NCBI RefSeq assembly: GCF_007679325.1 | Contig: NZ_VEGI01000001.1 | Coordinates: forward strand, 558,001 to 622,000 | Direction: 5' to 3' | DNA length: 64,000 nucleotides | DNA from: Arthrobacter sp. U41 | GTDB taxonomy: Bacteria; Actinomycetota; Actinomycetes; Actinomycetales; Micrococcaceae | Shown here: positions 1 through 9,641 of the stretch, one piece after another | How the letters are laid out: every line of letters begins with the position of its first letter | How positions within the stretch are numbered: the first letter of the stretch is position 1 | Translations under genes and position numbers: made by a program | Notes under the pieces: generated by a model | Seen by the model: only the letters and a program-made list of their open reading frames with translations | Told to the model about the DNA's origin: nothing | The model's database searches: none

Positions 1-1
1 C

Positions 2-634
2 AACCCACAGCCCGAACTTCCCGTGGCGATCTTCCTGCACGGGCTCGGCGGCGACCACTCCGTCCTGCTGGAGAACCTGGCCGCCGACGAGGCCCTGCAA
101 CGGCACCTCGACGCCGGCGGCGCACCGTTCGCGATCGCGGCGGTGGACGGCGGGGACAACTGGTGGCACCCCCGCGCGAACGGCACCGACACCCAGTCGA
201 TGCTGGTGAGGGAATTTGCGCCGTTCCTCGGCCGGCGGGGCTACGACCTCGGAAGGATCGGCCTCTTCGGCCTTTCGATGGGAGGCTTCGGCGCTCTTCT
301 GCTCGCCTCCCAGGGCAGGCTGCCCGGCGTCCGGGCCGTCGCGGCCCTGAGTCCGGCGGTCTGGGAAGCGTACGATCCGCGTTTGGACAGCGCCTTCGAC
401 GGCCCGGCCGACTTCGCGGCCCACGACGTGTTCGCGCTCCGGCCCGGTCTCGCGGCCCTGCCCAAACGGATCGATTGCGGCACCGGGGACGACCTTGCCG
501 CCACGGTTCGTGACTACCGCGCCGGACTGCCGGGCGCCGTCGAAGGCGGCTTCCAGCCCGGCGGCCACGACGACGACTACTGGCGGTCCGTCTTGCCCGA
601 CGTCTTGTCCTTCCTGGGCCGCAACCTGGCCTGA
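2..634 (+). CDS. Alpha/beta-hydrolase esterase, 5' end outside window
   Basis: The reading frame is open from base 2, and the GTG at 23 lies inside the conserved HGLGG strand, so the true start is upstream of the window. The visible part has the oxyanion-type HGLGG near its start and the nucleophile elbow GLSMGG at about residue 85 counted from base 23. A late His sits in GGHDDDYW at about residue 182. This layout matches the putative esterase/S-formylglutathione hydrolase family (PF00756-type), which cleaves small esters; the substrate cannot be read. It ends 36 bp before yaaA on the same strand. Confidence 0.8.
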   Translation, partial: NPQPELPVAIFLHGLGGDHSVLLENLAADEALQRHLDAGGAPFAIAAVDGGDNWWHPRANGTDTQSMLVREFAPFLGRRGYDLGRIGLFGLSMGGFGALLLASQGRLPGVRAVAALSPAVWEAYDPRLDSAFDGPADFAAHDVFALRPGLAALPKRIDCGTGDDLAATVRDYRAGLPGAVEGGFQPGGHDDDYWRSVLPDVLSFLGRNLA

Positions 635-670
635 ACCCCCGGCCCGGGAACGGACGGCTAAGATTGGCCG

Positions 671-1435
671 GTGCTGATTCTGCTGCCGCCCTCCGAAGGC
701 AAGACCCCCGCGACGGTCGGCAACGCCGTCGACTGGACCTCCCTGAGCTTCCCCGAACTGAACACCTACCGCGCCAAAGTGCTGGACGGTCTCGGAACGG
801 TCAGCGCCCACGAAGACGCCTTGGCGCTCCTAGGCGTCGGCGCCTCGCTGCGCGCCGACGTCGAACGCAACACCCGGCTGCACGCCGAGCCGGCAGCGCC
901 CGCCCACCAGGTCTACTCCGGGGTGCTGTACGACGCGCTGGGCTATGACTCGCTGACGGCCGCGCAGAAGCGCAGGGCGGATGAATCAGTCATGGTCATT
1001 TCCGCGCTCTGGGGGGCCATCCGCTTCGGCGACAGCGTGCCCGCCTACCGGCTGTCGATGTCCACCGCACTGCCCGACGTCGGACGGCTGGCATCGTTCT
1101 GGAAACCGCAGCTCACTGCGGCCCTCGCCGGGGTCGCGGACGGTGAACTGCTGGTGGACTGCCGCTCCAGCACCTACGCCGCGGCATGGGCTCCCCCGCC
1201 TGCGCAGACCGTGGCCGTGAACGTCTTCACCGAGGTGGGCGGCGTGCGGAAAGTGGTCAGCCACTTCGCGAAACACACCCGGGGCGAACTCGCCCGGCAC
1301 CTGCTGACCCGGCGGGGCAGGGCGCCGCAGACACCGGCGCAGCTGCAAAAGGCGGCGGCCGAAAAGTGGACCGCGGAGCTGGTTGGGGGCACGGCCCGGA
1401 AGCCGCACGCCCTGAACATCATCCTGCCGAACTAG
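671..1435 (+). CDS. yaaA: YaaA family peroxide-stress protein (DUF328/UPF0246)
   Basis: The 254-residue product begins with the diagnostic LLPPSEGK motif at residues 4-11 and keeps family length throughout. E. coli YaaA limits free intracellular iron and DNA damage during hydrogen peroxide stress; its biochemistry is not settled. The start is a GTG whose second codon begins the conserved strand. The gene follows the esterase closely and faces the minus-strand zinc-ribbon gene. Family assignment is firm; the role in this organism is inferred. Confidence 0.88.
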   Translation: MLILLPPSEGKTPATVGNAVDWTSLSFPELNTYRAKVLDGLGTVSAHEDALALLGVGASLRADVERNTRLHAEPAAPAHQVYSGVLYDALGYDSLTAAQKRRADESVMVISALWGAIRFGDSVPAYRLSMSTALPDVGRLASFWKPQLTAALAGVADGELLVDCRSSTYAAAWAPPPAQTVAVNVFTEVGGVRKVVSHFAKHTRGELARHLLTRRGRAPQTPAQLQKAAAEKWTAELVGGTARKPHALNIILPN

Positions 1436-1494
1436 CTCGCAGCAGGGGCCGCTTTGAGCCCCCAAACGGCCTTAACTGCTGGTCAGTCGGGTGG

Positions 1495-2232
1495 CTAGGC
1501 CCACTCGGAGGAGCGGACCAGGATGCAGCCGGAGTCCGGGCAAAAGACAATGTCGTCCTCGGCCGCGGCCTTGATTTCGGCGAGGTCGCCCGGGCTGAGC
1601 TGCATGCCGGATCCTTCGGACGTGCCGTGGAACAGCCGCGCAGCACCGACGCCGCGCTTGGCCAGGGTCTTCTCGTAGACGGCGAGCATGCCGGCGTCGA
1701 GCCCTTCGGCGAATTCGGCGCGCTTGCCGCGCACCACCGTGGCCTCGGCGGCGACCTCGGCGAGCTGTTCGTCCAGCTCGGCGCGGATGGAGCCGAAGGA
1801 GCCCTGGATGTCGTCAACGATCTGCTGCTGGGCGGCCTGGCGCAGGCGCAGGGAATCCAGCCGCTCCAGGACCTCCAGCTCCACGTCCTCCAGGTCGGAG
1901 CGGCGCTTGTTCAGGGACACGAGGTCACGCTGCAGGGCCACAAGGTCCTTGGACAGGCCGGTGCCGCTGTTCAGCTTCGCCTCGTCGCGTTCGATCCGGG
2001 AGGCCACCTGCTCCACGTCCGCCTCGGCCCGCTTGAGCTCGAGTTCGGCGTCGTGCACGGCCACCTTCGCGGCCCCCAATTCACCGTTGGCCACGCTGAG
2101 GGCTGCTTCAAGATCGGTGATCCGGGAGTCGCTTTCAAGGCTTCGGCGGCGGTTGAACAGGGATTTGAGCTTCGCATCAAGTCCCTGCAGTTCGAGCAAC
2201 TTCAACTGTTCCGCCGGTGCTGCCTTGGCCAC
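1495..2232 (-). CDS. Coiled-coil protein with degenerate C4-type zinc ribbon (zf-RING_7-like)
   Basis: The 245-residue protein is mostly a long charged alpha-helical coiled coil (about residues 10-190) followed by a short C-terminal domain like the zf-RING_7 family. The usual family pattern is CxxC, then CxxC followed by ILVR. Here the first pair is replaced by SEGSG (about residue 208), and only FCPDSGCILVR remains at about residues 230-240, so full zinc coordination looks lost. The family is widespread in actinobacteria next to Nif3-like genes, as here (Nif3-like gene 62 bp upstream, same strand). Molecular function is unknown. Confidence 0.8.
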   Translation of the reverse strand: MAKAAPAEQLKLLELQGLDAKLKSLFNRRRSLESDSRITDLEAALSVANGELGAAKVAVHDAELELKRAEADVEQVASRIERDEAKLNSGTGLSKDLVALQRDLVSLNKRRSDLEDVELEVLERLDSLRLRQAAQQQIVDDIQGSFGSIRAELDEQLAEVAAEATVVRGKRAEFAEGLDAGMLAVYEKTLAKRGVGAARLFHGTSEGSGMQLSPGDLAEIKAAAEDDIVFCPDSGCILVRSSEWA

Positions 2233-2294
2233 TATTTACCTCCGCTTGTTCCCTTCCGGCCGGAGCCGGGCACCTAATCGGCGCTCCCTAGACT

Positions 2295-3224
2295 CTAGCC
2301 CCCGCCCGGAGTCAGAATGAAGTCCCACGGATCGCTGTTGGTGCTGCTGACCCGTATCTCGACGTCGTGGCCTTGGTCGCTCAGCACGTTGCCCAGCGCC
2401 TCCGCCGCGGCCGGCAGCCACAGCCACTCGCTGGCGAAGTGGGAAACGTCGATCAGGTACGGCCTGTCATTGATGGCCGCCTCACGGGCTTCCGACGCCG
2501 GATGGTGCCTAAGATCGGCGGTCAGGTACACGTCGGCGTTGCTCGCCCGGACCTCGCCGAAGAGGGAATCCCCGGCGCCGCCGCACACCGCCACGCGGCG
2601 GACCAGGCCGTCTCGGTCCCCGGAGACCCGCACTCCCCCGGCCACCGCGGGCAGGATGCCGAAGACGCGGGCGGCGAAGTCGCCCAGCGTCAGGACTTCC
2701 TCAAGGTCCCCGACGCGCCCGATGCCTTCCTCCGGCAGGCCGTTGGCCGCCGGGGTCAGCGGGGCCACGTTCTGCAGCCCCAGAGCGTCGGCCAGGACAT
2801 CCGAGACGCCGCCGACGGCGGAATCACCGTTGGTGTGCACCGTCAGCAGCCCGGTCCCCGACTCGATCAAGCGGTGCACGGCACGGCCTTTGGCGGTGGT
2901 GGCCGCAACCGACGTGACGCCCTTGAGCAGCAGCGGATGGTGGGTGATGAGCAGCTCGGCGCCAAATTCGATGGCCTCCTCGATCACCTCAAGGGTGGGA
3001 TCGACGGCGAAGAGGATCCTGTTGACCCCGGCGGAGGGGTGGCCGGCCACGAGACCCACCTCGTCCCAGTCCTCCGCGAGGGACTCGGGCCAGAGCTCTT
3101 CCACGGCCAGCAGGACCGTGCCAAGGGTGGGCGCCCCGGGCGTTTCCCCGGATCCGTTGCCGGCAGCAGCGCTTGCGTCGGCGGGGCCGGCTGAAACGTC
3201 GGTGTTTTCAGGTTCCATACCCAC
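2295..3224 (-). CDS. Nif3-like dinuclear metal-centre protein (YbgI/DUF34 family)
   Basis: The 309-residue protein has the Nif3 family signatures: WDEVGL near the N-terminus, ITHHPLL with its metal-binding His pair at about residue 97, VHTNGD, and a C-terminal SHFASEW. Family members form toroidal hexamers with two metals per subunit; the reaction is unresolved, although GTP cyclohydrolase-like activity has been proposed for some. Start is GTG at 3224; an in-frame ATG at 3218 is an alternative. It probably forms an operon with the coiled-coil gene just downstream on the minus strand. It is divergent from msrA. Confidence 0.88.
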   Translation of the reverse strand: MGMEPENTDVSAGPADASAAAGNGSGETPGAPTLGTVLLAVEELWPESLAEDWDEVGLVAGHPSAGVNRILFAVDPTLEVIEEAIEFGAELLITHHPLLLKGVTSVAATTAKGRAVHRLIESGTGLLTVHTNGDSAVGGVSDVLADALGLQNVAPLTPAANGLPEEGIGRVGDLEEVLTLGDFAARVFGILPAVAGGVRVSGDRDGLVRRVAVCGGAGDSLFGEVRASNADVYLTADLRHHPASEAREAAINDRPYLIDVSHFASEWLWLPAAAEALGNVLSDQGHDVEIRVSSTNSDPWDFILTPGGG

Positions 3225-3297
3225 ATTTTTACCCTATCGGCCGGCCGGCCCCGCAGACGCCGGGAATCATCGGAGCCTTTGAACCATTGAACAGAGC

Positions 3298-3822
3298 ATG
3301 AGAACTTTTGTCCTCGGCGGAGGCTGCTTCTGGTGCCTCGACGCCGTCTACCAGAAAACCAAGGGTGTCAGCGCCGTCGTTTCGGGCTACACCGGAGGCC
3401 ACGACCGCAACCCCGACTATTACGCCGTCTGCTCCGGAACCACCGGCCACGCCGAAGTCGTGGCCGTAACGTTCGATGAGGGGATCATTCCGGCGGACGT
3501 CATCCTGGACATGTTCTTTGCACTCCACGACCCCACAACGCTCAACCGTCAGGGCTACGACGTCGGGACCCAGTACCGCTCTTCGATGTTCTACGAGACA
3601 ACGGAGGAGAAGATCCTTTTCGAGGAAGCCATCGACCGGAACCAGCAGCTCTGGGCGCATCCGATCGTGACGGAAGTCAGCCGGCTGCCCGTCTTCCACC
3701 GGGCGGAGGAAATCCACCAGGACTACTTCGCCAAGTTCCCGGAGCAGGGTTACTGTCAGGTGATCATCAATCCGAAGCTGGCCAAGGCCAGGAAATATTA
3801 CTCAGCATGGCTTAATGCTTAG
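3298..3822 (+). CDS. msrA: Peptide methionine (S)-S-oxide reductase MsrA
   Basis: The 174-residue protein has the MsrA active-site motif GGCFWC at residues 8-13, with the first Cys as catalytic residue, followed by the family GYTGG and GHAEVV segments. It reduces S-methionine sulfoxide in free or protein-bound methionine, normally recycled by thioredoxin. Additional Cys residues occur in YYAVCSG and at the late GYCQV, which may serve as resolving residues. Length is typical. It stands alone, divergent from the Nif3-like gene and 70 bp before cysK. Confidence 0.95.
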   Translation: MRTFVLGGGCFWCLDAVYQKTKGVSAVVSGYTGGHDRNPDYYAVCSGTTGHAEVVAVTFDEGIIPADVILDMFFALHDPTTLNRQGYDVGTQYRSSMFYETTEEKILFEEAIDRNQQLWAHPIVTEVSRLPVFHRAEEIHQDYFAKFPEQGYCQVIINPKLAKARKYYSAWLNA

Positions 3823-3892
3823 CTAGGCCCTGCAGGCCCTCGTTAGGCTGACCTTAGTATTCCCCCTCTTCAACAGACAGGCGCAGACACCC

Positions 3893-4828
<936 letters not shown>

Positions 4829-4865
4829 GTCCGGCCCTGAACCAAGATTTCGTAGAAAGGTCTTT

Positions 4866-5450
4866 GTGAGCTTCTTCGCAAGACTGAAGGAAGACCTCGA
4901 CGCCGCCCGGTCCCACGACCCGGCGGCTCGAGGTTCTTTTGAGAACTTCTTCGCCTACTCCGGCCTGCACGCGATCTGGTTCCACCGCGTGACGCACCGG
5001 CTCTGGCAGAATCCGGCGCTGCGCTTCCCGGCACGGCTGATCTCGCAGCTGGCCAGGTTCCTCACCGGAATTGAGATCCACCCCGGCGCCACGATCGGCC
5101 GCCGGTTCTTCATCGACCACGGAATGGGCGTCGTCATCGGCGAGACCGCCGAAATCGGCGAGGACGTCATGATCTACCACGGCGTGACCCTCGGCGGCCG
5201 CTCCCTGGCCAAGATCAAGCGGCACCCCACCATCGAGGACCGCGTCGTGATCGGCGCAGGAGCCAAGATCCTGGGCCCCATCACCATCGGCCGGGACAGC
5301 GCCGTGGGCGCCAACGCCGTGGTGGTCAAGGACGCCCCGGCCGAATCGATCCTTACCGGCGTGCCGGCCACCTGGCGGCACCGGGACGCGCAGCGCGAGA
5401 CCAAACCCGCCGTCGACCCCGCCGAATACCTGATCGAGTACCGGATCTAA
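4866..5450 (+). CDS. cysE: Serine O-acetyltransferase
   Basis: CysE converts L-serine and acetyl-CoA to O-acetylserine, the substrate of the adjacent CysK. The protein is 194 residues, the short bacterial form that lacks most of the N-terminal domain of the E. coli enzyme. Left-handed beta-helix hexapeptide repeats run from about residue 70 to 160, including [18 protein letters not shown] with its catalytic His, and YHGVTLGG. I chose the GTG at 4866 because GAAAGG lies at 4854-4859, 6 bases upstream. The open frame continues upstream through cysK, but that part is only an overlap in another frame. Confidence 0.95.
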   Translation: MSFFARLKEDLDAARSHDPAARGSFENFFAYSGLHAIWFHRVTHRLWQNPALRFPARLISQLARFLTGIEIHPGATIGRRFFIDHGMGVVIGETAEIGEDVMIYHGVTLGGRSLAKIKRHPTIEDRVVIGAGAKILGPITIGRDSAVGANAVVVKDAPAESILTGVPATWRHRDAQRETKPAVDPAEYLIEYRI

Positions 5451-5452
5451 CT

Positions 5453-5468
5453 GACGCGTCCCCGCGTC
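5453..5468. terminator. Short GC-rich hairpin between convergent genes
   Basis: A 6-bp stem GACGCG/CGCGTC with a 4-nt loop lies just after the cysE stop and before the end of the convergent SDR gene. There is no clear T-tract, so it is only a possible weak bidirectional terminator. Confidence 0.3.
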
Positions 5469-5496
5469 ACCGCGTCACCGCCGGAATCTGTCAGTG

Positions 5497-6330
5497 CTAC
5501 GCGGGGAACCGCTGGTAGATCTTCCAGATGACGACGTCGAACGCCCGGTCCGGCAGCAACCGCCGCAACAGCAGGATGGCACGCGCGCCCTTGCCCACCG
5601 GGTAGCGGGTCTTGGGCCGTGGCGACGTCGCGGCGTGGACGATGGCGTCGGCAATGACGTCCGGCGGTGTGGACATGGTGGAACCCACGGTGGAAGCCAG
5701 AGCCGCCGCCACCACCTTCGCCTGGTCCATGTAGGGTCCGTGGCCGGACGTGGCCAGCAGGCTGTCGCCGGAGATGGCGCCCCACTCCGATTCGGTTCCC
5801 GACGGCTCGATGATGGACACGTCGATGCCATGGGGTTTGAGCTCGATCCGCAGCGAATCGCTCAGGCCTTCGACGGCGAACTTTGTGGCGTGGTACCAGG
5901 CACCCAGCGGCTCGTACATTTTGCCGCCGATCGAGGACACGTTGATGATCCTGCCCCGCCCGGCGGTCCGCATGCCGGGGAGCACCAGCTGGGTCATCCG
6001 CGCGAGCCCGAAGAGGTTGACGTCGAACTGCCGGCGCCCCTCGGCGATGTCCACTTCCTCCAGCGATCCGTAGGAGCCGTACCCTGCGTTGTTCACCAGG
6101 ACGTCCACCCGGCCGTGGGTGGCGATGACCTGCTCGACGGCGGCGGCCATGGATTCCTCGCTGGTGACGTCCAATGCCATGACCGTCACGCCGTGGGCCT
6201 TGAGGGGCTCCATTTTCTCGACGCGTCGCGCCCCGGCATACACGGTGAATCCCCGGGCTGCGAGCTTCCACGCGGTCTCAAAACCGATGCCGGTGGAGGC
6301 ACCGGTGACAAACGCTACGGGCTGGGTCAT
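5497..6330 (-). CDS. SDR family NAD(P)-dependent oxidoreductase
   Basis: This 277-residue classical short-chain dehydrogenase has the cofactor motif TGASTGIG at residues 9-16, NNAGYG near residue 83 and the catalytic YHATK at about residues 146-150. The open frame starts earlier, but I chose the ATG at 6328-6330 because AGGAG sits 9 bases upstream and the Rossmann fold begins immediately after it. Substrate is not predictable. It lies downstream of gnd on the same strand but is separated from it by a strong hairpin, so it is probably a separate unit. Confidence 0.85.
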   Translation of the reverse strand: MTQPVAFVTGASTGIGFETAWKLAARGFTVYAGARRVEKMEPLKAHGVTVMALDVTSEESMAAAVEQVIATHGRVDVLVNNAGYGSYGSLEEVDIAEGRRQFDVNLFGLARMTQLVLPGMRTAGRGRIINVSSIGGKMYEPLGAWYHATKFAVEGLSDSLRIELKPHGIDVSIIEPSGTESEWGAISGDSLLATSGHGPYMDQAKVVAAALASTVGSTMSTPPDVIADAIVHAATSPRPKTRYPVGKGARAILLLRRLLPDRAFDVVIWKIYQRFPA

Positions 6331-6381
6331 CTGCTGCACTCCTGGGACGGGGACGGGGCCGGATTTCCGGGGAAACACGAA

Positions 6382-6417
6382 CGGCCGGTGCTCCCAGAGT
6401 AACGGGAGCACCGGCCG
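6382..6417 (-). terminator. Rho-independent terminator of gnd
   Basis: A perfect 14-bp stem (6382-6395 with 6404-6417) closes an 8-nt loop, 17 bp past the gnd stop codon. Reading the minus strand, a modest T-containing tract follows. It separates gnd from the SDR gene. Confidence 0.75.
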
Positions 6418-6434
6418 TGGCGTCAGGGGCGGAA

Positions 6435-7871
6435 CTAGTGGGTGTCCACCGCCTCGATTTCAGACTTGTCCTCGCCCCAGAGGGTGTGGAAGGTTCCTTC
6501 GGCGTCGACACGGCCGTAGGTGTGCGCGCCGAAGAGATCGCGCTGTCCCTGGATCACGGCAGCCGGGAGGCGCTTGCGGCGCAGGCCATCGTAGTACGCC
6601 AGCGAGGAGGAGAACACCGGCACCGGGATGCCCAGCTGCACGGCGGTCGAGACCACCCGCCGCCAGGCCGGGAGGACGTCGGCGATCGCCTTGGTGAAGG
6701 CCGGGGCGAAGAGCAGGTTGGCCGGCTTCTCCTCCGCGGCGTAGGCCTTGGTGATCTCCTTCAGCAGCTCGGCCCGGATGATGCAGCCGCCGCGCCACAG
6801 CGAGGCGATCTCGTCTAGCTTCAGGTCCCAGCCGTATTCCTTCGCCGCGGAGGTGAGCATGTCCAGCCCCTGCGCGTAGGAGACCAGCTTGGAGGCGTAC
6901 AGCGCCTGGCGGACGTCCTCGACGAAGCTTTCGGGAACCTCGACGGCGGCTTCCGCGCCGGCCAGCAGTTCCTGGCCCAGCTTGCGCTGCTCGGTCTGGG
7001 AGGACAGCGCGCGGGCGAAGACCGATTCGGCGATGCCCGACGTCGGGGAGCCCAGTTCCAGCGCGGAGATGACCGTCCAGCGGCCGGTGCCCTTCTGGCC
7101 GGCGGCGTCCACCACGACGTCGACGAACGGCTTGCCGGTCTTCGCGTCCACGTGGCCGAGGACCTCGGCGGAGATTTCGATCAGGAAGGAGGCAAGGTCT
7201 CCCTTGTTCCACTCTTGGAAGATCTTGGCCTGGTCGGCCGGTTCGATGCCCGCGCCGGAGCGCAGCAGGTCGAACGCTTCACCGATGACCTGCATGTCGG
7301 CGTATTCGATGCCGTTGTGGACCATCTTGACGAAGTGGCCGGCGCCGTCGGTGCCGATCCACGCGCAGCAGGGCTTGCCGTCGACGTGGGCGGCGATCTT
7401 TTCCAGCAGCGGGCCGAGGGCGTCGTAGGACTCCTTGGAGCCGCCGGGCATGATCGAGGGGCCGTTGAGGGCACCTTCCTCGCCGCCGGAGACGCCGATG
7501 CCGACGAAGTGCAGGTCCTTCTTGGCCAGGGCCGCTTCGCGGCGGCGGGTGTCCTCATAGTGGGAGTTGCCGGCGTCGATGATGATGTCGCCCGGCTCCA
7601 GGAGCGGCTCGAGCTGCTCGATCACGGAGTCCACCGGCTTGCCGGCCTTGACCATGATGAGCACGCGGCGCGGCTTCTCCAGCGAGTCAACGAGCTCCTG
7701 CAGGGTCTCCGTGCGGACAAAATCGCCGTCCTGGCCGTGTTTCGCCAGCAGGGCGTCGGTCTTCTCGACGGACCGGTTGTGCAGGGCAACGGTGAAGCCG
7801 TTCCGGGCCAGGTTGCGGGCGAGGTTGGCCCCCATCACCGCAAGGCCGGTGACACCGATGTGTGCTGACAT
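6435..7871 (-). CDS. gnd: 6-phosphogluconate dehydrogenase (decarboxylating)
   Basis: The 478-residue enzyme oxidises and decarboxylates 6-phosphogluconate to ribulose 5-phosphate in the pentose phosphate pathway. It shows the dinucleotide-binding GLAVMGANLA at the N-terminus, GVSGGEEGA near residue 128, and the catalytic signature KMVHNGIEYADMQ around residues 183-195. I chose the ATG at 7869-7871, with GGAG 5 bases upstream, over an adjacent TTG. The C-terminal YDGLRR segment shows it is the long dimeric class. It is divergent from a GntR/FadR regulator, which suggests gluconate-linked control. Confidence 0.96.
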   Translation of the reverse strand: MSAHIGVTGLAVMGANLARNLARNGFTVALHNRSVEKTDALLAKHGQDGDFVRTETLQELVDSLEKPRRVLIMVKAGKPVDSVIEQLEPLLEPGDIIIDAGNSHYEDTRRREAALAKKDLHFVGIGVSGGEEGALNGPSIMPGGSKESYDALGPLLEKIAAHVDGKPCCAWIGTDGAGHFVKMVHNGIEYADMQVIGEAFDLLRSGAGIEPADQAKIFQEWNKGDLASFLIEISAEVLGHVDAKTGKPFVDVVVDAAGQKGTGRWTVISALELGSPTSGIAESVFARALSSQTEQRKLGQELLAGAEAAVEVPESFVEDVRQALYASKLVSYAQGLDMLTSAAKEYGWDLKLDEIASLWRGGCIIRAELLKEITKAYAAEEKPANLLFAPAFTKAIADVLPAWRRVVSTAVQLGIPVPVFSSSLAYYDGLRRKRLPAAVIQGQRDLFGAHTYGRVDAEGTFHTLWGEDKSEIEAVDTH

Positions 7872-8098
7872 CAAAACTCCAATTCATTCTGTGCAACGAG
7901 TGCAGTTCGTCCCGCGCGTGAGGCGGGACTTTCTTCTTGGGGATCAGTGGCTGTCAATAAACCATATGTATCTCCGCGGGCTACGGGAAAGCAGTGCCCA
8001 CGTCGCGGAATATGGCGCGTCACAAACAGTCTATGATTTCCGGCGCCGTCCGCGCCCGTCCGTGCCGAAACCTCGGCTGGAACGGCGTCCGCCGCACT
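7872..8098. promoter_or_regulatory. Divergent gnd / gntR-type control region
   Basis: This 227-bp gap must hold both divergent promoters. A TTGACA-like -35 reads on the minus strand at 7952-7957, towards gnd, although no good -10 is seen at standard spacing. A hairpin (7909-7915 with 7923-7929, GTCCCGC/GCGGGAC) followed on the plus strand by TTTCTTCTT lies in the gnd leader. No clear operator palindrome was found by eye. Confidence 0.4.
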
Positions 8099-8110
8099 AT
8101 GCTTACGACT

Positions 8111-8839
8111 ATGTCAACCAGCCTCCACCACCGCGCCATTGAGCACCTCGGTACCCGCATCGTCGCGGGCGAGCTCCCGGCCGGCCACATCATGCTGGCC
8201 GAGCACCTCGAAGAAGAACTCCAGGTTTCCCGTTCGGTGGTGCGCGAGGCCGTGCGGGTCCTGCAGTCGATCGGTCTGGTCGAAACGACCAAGCGCGTGG
8301 GCATCCGCGTACTGCCGGCCAACCGCTGGAACCCCTTCGATTCCCAGGTGATCCGCTGGCGCCTCGCGGGCGTTGGCCGCGGCGCGCAGCTGCGCTCCCT
8401 CGCCGAACTGCGCACCGCCGTCGAACCCGTCGCCGCTGAACTGGCCGCGACCAACGCCCCGGAGGAGATACGCCGTGAGCTCGTGGATGTCTCCCACGCA
8501 ATGCGCGACGCCGGCCGGGCCGGGGACGTGCCGAGGTTCCTGGAGCTGGACATCCACTTCCACTCCCTGCTCCTGACCGGGTCCGGGAACGAAATGTTCG
8601 CCAACATGGTAGGCCAGGTGGCGGAGACGCTGACCGGGCGCACCGTGCATGGTCTGATGCCGGACCGCCCGCGCGACACGGCGCTGCAGTGGCACGTGGA
8701 CGTGGCCGAGGCGATTGCCGCCGGCAAGCCCGCGGACGCCCGTGAGGCCTCGGACCGGATCATGCGGCAGACCATCGCGGAAATGGAACCAGAGTGGAAA
8801 GACCAGCCGCGGGTCTTCGTCCCGGTCGCGCGGCCCTAG
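8111..8839 (+). CDS. GntR/FadR family transcriptional regulator, probable gluconate-responsive
   Basis: The 242-residue protein has an N-terminal winged helix (residues 1-72, with the recognition segment LQVSRSVVREAVRVL) and a C-terminal FCD ligand domain (about 90-225) holding the metal-binding Asp and His positions (ELDIHFH, WHVDVAEAI). FadR-type GntR proteins bind small carboxylates. It is divergent from gnd. In Corynebacterium the GntR1/2 regulators control gnd and gluconate uptake, so a gluconate response is a reasonable inference. An in-frame ATG at 8099 would add four residues. Confidence 0.85.
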   Translation: MSTSLHHRAIEHLGTRIVAGELPAGHIMLAEHLEEELQVSRSVVREAVRVLQSIGLVETTKRVGIRVLPANRWNPFDSQVIRWRLAGVGRGAQLRSLAELRTAVEPVAAELAATNAPEEIRRELVDVSHAMRDAGRAGDVPRFLELDIHFHSLLLTGSGNEMFANMVGQVAETLTGRTVHGLMPDRPRDTALQWHVDVAEAIAAGKPADAREASDRIMRQTIAEMEPEWKDQPRVFVPVARP

Positions 8840-9054
8840 CTGTCTTACTCACGGAACACCTAGACCGCGGCCCCGGCGGATGCGGCATGTGTCCGGCCCG
8901 GACCCTTCCTCTCTGGAGCCCGTCTGTCTTGACAAAGGCGCCGAGTCTAAGCCGTCGAATGGCCGTCAGTTACGCCATCGAATAGGCATTTTTGCACGCC
9001 AGGATCGCTGCCGCGTGTTTCGCATTTTCCAAATATTCACGGTATATTCATACC
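8840..9054. other. Intergenic stretch without convincing gene
   Basis: About 215 bp between the regulator and the orphan hairpin contain no ORF with good coding character. There is a TATATT-like -10 at 9042-9047 and a small palindrome GGTATATTCATACC at 9041-9054 immediately before the hairpin. This could be a promoter region or part of a short non-coding transcript. Confidence 0.35.
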
Positions 9055-9104
9055 AAGCCTTCCACCGCGGCATCCCCCAATAGTCGCGGTGGAAGGCTTT
9101 TCCA
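9055..9104 (+). terminator. Strong orphan hairpin with T-tract (terminator or sRNA 3' end)
   Basis: A perfect 15-bp stem (9055-9069 with 9085-9099) closes a 15-nt loop and is followed by TTTTCC on the plus strand, the form of an intrinsic terminator. It lies 215 bp downstream of the regulator stop, which is far for that gene, so it may instead end a small RNA. It also lies just past the 3' end of the minus-strand gene ending at 9147. Confidence 0.65.
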
Positions 9105-9146
9105 TTTCTGCGGCGCCTACGGTCCGTGCCGCCCGCGCTCCCGCCC

Positions 9147-9437
9147 CTACGCCGCGTCCGCGATGGCCTCCCGGAGCCGCCAGCCGCCACCCAGTCCGTC
9201 ACGGATAATTTCCATCGTTGTGAGGGCGGAACCCGGGTTGCGGCCCAGCCTCGCCTGGATCTGCCAGACCTCGACGTCGACGCGGCTCAGTCCCTTGGGC
9301 ATCCGACGCTCCGCTTCCCACCAGCTCACCCGCTCGAACCAGCGGACCGGCTCCGCGCCGACCAGCCATTCGCGGCCGCCGCGCACCACCGCCCGGGGCC
9401 TACCCTGCGGATCAGATTTCACCATGACGTGTTCCAT
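9147..9437 (-). CDS. Small Trp/Arg-rich conserved hypothetical protein
   Basis: The frame encodes 96 residues from the ATG at 9437 (a second ATG at 9425 gives 92). It is rich in Trp, Arg and Gly, with GRPRAVVRGGREWLVG and a WFERVSWWE stretch. The overall look resembles the small DUF6504-type proteins, but I cannot confirm this. The frame stays open to 9659, but that extension runs through the tRNA-Val gene and is not coding. No signal peptide or membrane segment is visible. Function is unknown. Confidence 0.55.
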   Translation of the reverse strand: MEHVMVKSDPQGRPRAVVRGGREWLVGAEPVRWFERVSWWEAERRMPKGLSRVDVEVWQIQARLGRNPGSALTTMEIIRDGLGGGWRLREAIADAA

Positions 9438-9568
9438 GCCAGCCACGGTAGGGCGGGGGTCTGACGTTATTGCCCGGGGCAGCGTCCCCTCCCCGGGGAA
9501 GGCCTGCCGGGCACACAAAAAACCCCGCCGTGCGGCTCCGCGGCCTGCACTGACGGGGTCTTCCTTGG

Positions 9569-9641
9569 TGGGTCCTACCGGGATCGAACCGATGACATCC
9601 ACGGTGTAAACGTGGCGCTCTACCAGCTGAGCTAAAGACCC
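9569..9641 (-). tRNA. tRNA-Val (anticodon UAC)
   Basis: The minus strand folds as a complete 73-nt tRNA. The acceptor GGGTCTT pairs with AGGACCC, allowing one G-U; the D arm is AGCTCAGCTGGTAGAGC, the anticodon stem CCACG/CGTGG encloses TTTACAC with anticodon TAC, and the T arm holds GGTTCGATCC. The discriminator is A and CCA is not encoded. Confidence 0.96.

Noticed and set aside
7930..7957. Complete sigma70-type promoter for gnd
   Set aside because: Only a TTGACA-like -35 is clear; no acceptable -10 at 16-18 bp, so it is only noted within the control region.
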